Source: Brevinema_A sp051647535 | GTDB lineage: Bacteria; Spirochaetota; Brevinematia; Brevinematales; Brevinemataceae | Length of the DNA: 64,000 bases | Assembly: GCA_051647535.1 (NCBI GenBank) | Contig: JBOFEA010000004.1 | Span: 310,001-374,000, forward strand | Direction of reading: 5' to 3' | Shown: positions 61,858 through 64,000 of the stretch, piece after piece | How positions within the stretch are numbered: position 1 is the stretch's first letter | Layout of the letters: each line of letters starts with the position of its first letter | The notes under the pieces: generated by a model | What the model saw: the letters and a program-made list of their open reading frames with translations, nothing else | Told to the model about the DNA's origin: nothing | Database searches by the model: none | Program-made: the position numbers and the translations under genes

Positions 61858-63051
61858 TTATTTTTCCAAAATAGATGCAATCTTTTGTATACCCTTTCTG
61901 AGAGTAGCTCCATCGTATGAAAAACATGTTCTTATAAATCCTTCCATTCCCAAACTGTCTCCAGAGGAAACAACTACCCCTGTTTTTTTGAATACAATAT
62001 TTGCAAATTCTTGGGATGTCTGAGGTACTTCTCCACCAACTTCATTACCAAGGTAATACCTTATATTCGAGAACATAGTAATACTTCCTTGAGGTTTTGC
62101 GGTGCGGAATCCATGAATTTTGCTTAATTCTTGGTATAGAGCATCTCTTCTTTCTTGGTGTACAATGATTTGTTTTTTCAGCCAAGGCATTAAATGTTCC
62201 CAACAATCAACCAAGGCATACTGCGAAACTGAATGTACTCCGCCTGTAGTATAAGAACTAAAAGCTTCTGCTTTTTGGATTATTTCTTTGTCTGTAAGCA
62301 TCCAACCAATACGCCATCCTGGAATAGATAAATTTTTGGAGAATGATCTTACTATAGCAATATTTTTAAAAGATCCATTTATTTCTGCTGCAGAAATAAA
62401 TTTGTTATCGTCAAAAATTTCTATGCAACAAACCTCATCCACAAGCACAAAAATATTCTTTTGTTCTGCCCAAGTTAAAATCTTTTTTATGGCTTCTTTA
62501 TCCCATATGTTTCCTGTAGGATTATGAGGATTATTCAAAATAAGCATTTTAGTTTTGTGACTGCATGCGGATTCAAATTTTTCTATTTCAGGATAGAACC
62601 CTTCTTCTTCATCTAAAATAACCGGTTTTGGAACAGCTCCGGCGATATTAATTTGATGAATATAACCTCCCCAGTATGGACAAGGTACAAGAACTTCATC
62701 GCCCGGATTTAGAAGACACTGCATAAGTACAAAGATAGCTCCTCTTGCTCCCGAAGTGACAATGGAATTTTCCGATGTCATGTCAAAATGGTATTCTTGT
62801 TTTCCCCATTCTGCAAATTTGCTTCTTAATTCCGGAATTCCTGCAGCAGACTGGTATCGATTGTATATTGAATCCTGAGAACATCGTTGTAACGATTCAA
62901 TCAGTTCTATAGGCGGATTTAAATCCGTTTCTGCAACGGATAAATTTATTACTTCAACATTTGGATCGGTTTTTTGAAATTCTGTAATCATTTTTTTTTG
63001 ATTTAAATAATATAATGATTGAATTTTTTTTGAAATTTCTGAAAACGACAT
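61858..63051 (-). CDS. Class I/II pyridoxal-phosphate aminotransferase
   Basis: About 397 residues from ATG 63051, set by GGAGG six bases before it (the frame goes on to 63087 with no site). Fold type I: NNPHNPTGNIW with the PLP-ring Asn, VDEVC with the Asp, and the lysine K239 in VRSFSKNLSIPGWRIGW. It probably acts on an aromatic or aspartate-type amino acid; not set from sequence. Converges with mgtE with 16 bases between and no terminator seen. Confidence 0.95.
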   Translation of the reverse strand: MSFSEISKKIQSLYYLNQKKMITEFQKTDPNVEVINLSVAETDLNPPIELIESLQRCSQDSIYNRYQSAAGIPELRSKFAEWGKQEYHFDMTSENSIVTSGARGAIFVLMQCLLNPGDEVLVPCPYWGGYIHQINIAGAVPKPVILDEEEGFYPEIEKFESACSHKTKMLILNNPHNPTGNIWDKEAIKKILTWAEQKNIFVLVDEVCCIEIFDDNKFISAAEINGSFKNIAIVRSFSKNLSIPGWRIGWMLTDKEIIQKAEAFSSYTTGGVHSVSQYALVDCWEHLMPWLKKQIIVHQERRDALYQELSKIHGFRTAKPQGSITMFSNIRYYLGNEVGGEVPQTSQEFANIVFKKTGVVVSSGDSLGMEGFIRTCFSYDGATLRKGIQKIASILEK

Positions 63052-63154
63052 CAACAGCCTCCAAATATTAAGATGAGTATCCAACAATTAACTAATGATA
63101 GATTATAAATTAATTTATTGTTTTCGTCAATTTTCAAAAATATTCAGCGTAGTT

Positions 63155-63183
63155 TTGCAATTACTTGAAAAAAAGAGTACAAT
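63155..63183 (+). promoter_or_regulatory. Sigma-70 promoter of mraY
   Basis: TTGCAA (63155-63160), a 17-base spacer and TACAAT (63178-63183). Transcription should start near 63190, so mraY appears to open its own unit. Confidence 0.65.
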
Positions 63184-63216
63184 TATTCAAGATTGTTTTA
63201 ATTTGAAGAGGGATTT

Positions 63217-64000
63217 ATGTTTTTTTACCTGTTTTCAGGGTATATCAATATATTTCGGTATTTAACGTTTCGCGGAATTGCAGCAGCGTTCACTTCGTTT
63301 TTGCTTGTATTGTTTATTGCACCGAAAATAATAGAATGGTTAAGAGAGTTGAAGTTTGGTCAGCAGATCCGTAATGAAGGTCCTCAATCCCATATTGTTA
63401 AAAACGGTACCCCTACCATGGGCGGTATTTTTATGTGGGGTGCTGTATTAGTTTCTACGTTGTTATGGGCGTCTTGGAATTCTTTTGTACTCATTGTTTG
63501 TTTGTCGGTCATTTTGTTTGGGTGTATTGGTTTTGTGGACGATTACGCAAAGATTAAACAGCAAAACACTAAAGGGCTTTCTCCTCGTCAAAAAATTTTC
63601 TTTCAAATTTTATCTGCATTTATTTTGTTGTTTTTGGTCTATCAAATTCCACAGTATCATTTTGAATCTAAATTTGGTACTTTAGAGTTAGTAGACAGCC
63701 AGAATCAAATTATCAAATCATATATTATTGATATCACGTCTGATGGAGAATGGTACTTTGAAACCCCATCACTTCATGAGGACGAATCATATACTCTTCG
63801 AACAGAAATTTATAATCCTGAAATCGGACGTGTTATTCCTGTAAATTTAGTTTCTATTACCGGTGCTGTTTCCAAACATCATAAGGTTTCGTCTAAAGTA
63901 TTGTATAATAATCGCCATATTGTCAGTAATCAAATTTCTTATATTGAAACTGATATTGATAATAATATTCTACAGGACAAAACGGTTACTAATCGATCAG
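63217..64000 (+). CDS. mraY: MraY (phospho-N-acetylmuramoyl-pentapeptide transferase), 5' part, with a large periplasmic insert
   Basis: Makes lipid I from UDP-MurNAc-pentapeptide and undecaprenyl phosphate. 261 codons are visible; the frame is open at the right edge. The start ATG follows GAGGG. Family motifs are SFLLVLFIAPKIIEWL, KNGTPTMGGI, the catalytic FVDDYAKI (Asp pair about 108-109) and TKGLSPRQKIFFQ. TM1 to TM4 end near residue 143. In normal MraY TM5 with NxxNLTDGLDG comes within some 30 residues; here a beta-rich soluble stretch runs from about 147 to beyond 261 with no membrane segment. Confidence 0.93.
   Translation, partial: MFFYLFSGYINIFRYLTFRGIAAAFTSFLLVLFIAPKIIEWLRELKFGQQIRNEGPQSHIVKNGTPTMGGIFMWGAVLVSTLLWASWNSFVLIVCLSVILFGCIGFVDDYAKIKQQNTKGLSPRQKIFFQILSAFILLFLVYQIPQYHFESKFGTLELVDSQNQIIKSYIIDITSDGEWYFETPSLHEDESYTLRTEIYNPEIGRVIPVNLVSITGAVSKHHKVSSKVLYNNRHIVSNQISYIETDIDNNILQDKTVTNRS

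Overview
The window is a gene-dense stretch of an AT-rich (about one third G+C by eye) bacterial chromosome that most likely belongs to a spirochaete. The evidence is a spirochaete-type spiro-SPASM protein, a FliO-like flagellar export protein, CheA/CheW-like and MCP-like proteins, a COG3044-type ABC-class ATPase, an acyl carrier protein and RicT-type PSP1 protein close together, and many secreted proteins with no clear relatives elsewhere. Nearly everything is chromosomal housekeeping. I see no insertion sequence, prophage, CRISPR array or rRNA, and only one tRNA. The genus cannot be fixed from this sequence alone.

Layout. 1-6.2 kb: a truncated conserved protein, prfA (minus), a small membrane protein, then gap, a small nuclease-fold-like protein, pgk and tpiA (lower glycolysis). 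6.2-14.5 kb (minus): a long gene run of an unknown membrane protein, coaD, a zinc metallopeptidase, pta, murJ, ribF and rpsO, a terminator, then pnp. 14.8-20.2 kb (plus): holA, thrS, ABC-class ATPase, apt. 20.2-22.0 kb (minus): a class V aminotransferase and a secreted protein with two glycogen-binding-like modules. 22.1-27.6 kb (plus): spiro-SPASM protein, a degenerate iron-alcohol-dehydrogenase-like protein, a ComEC-like channel, nth, and a GGDEF protein. 27.6-36.7 kb (minus): FecR-like protein, DUF4921 HIT-type protein, small membrane protein, TPR protein, EIIA-Ntr-like protein, alaS, TrkH/KtrB potassium transporter. 36.8-46.3 kb (plus): acpP, ricT-like, a large unknown protein, hflX, two secreted proteins, and a CheA-like/CheW-like pair. 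46.3-53.2 kb: a secreted unknown, an FKBP/SlyD-like isomerase, tex, an outer-membrane-like protein, a zinc-type ABC binding lipoprotein, a degenerate MCP. 53.3-58.9 kb (minus): tRNA-Val, rpe, PASTA protein, fmt, def, mnmA, fliO-like. 59-64 kb: a secreted repeat protein, mgtE, a class I/II aminotransferase (minus) and the 5' part of mraY.

Promoters of sigma-70 type and several clean intrinsic terminators separate the transcription units. Many genes overlap or are spaced by a few bases, so long operons are likely.

The most unusual items are: an mraY whose TM4-TM5 (periplasmic) loop is replaced by a soluble beta-rich insert of at least about 115 residues; a CheA-like/CheW-like pair that seems to have lost the phosphorylatable histidine and the kinase N-box; a spiro-SPASM protein without the radical-SAM cysteines followed by an Fe-ADH-like protein in which all four metal ligands are replaced; a nine-G tract in the holA leader; and a structured rpsO-pnp spacer that recalls the RNase III/PNPase autoregulation site of enterobacteria.
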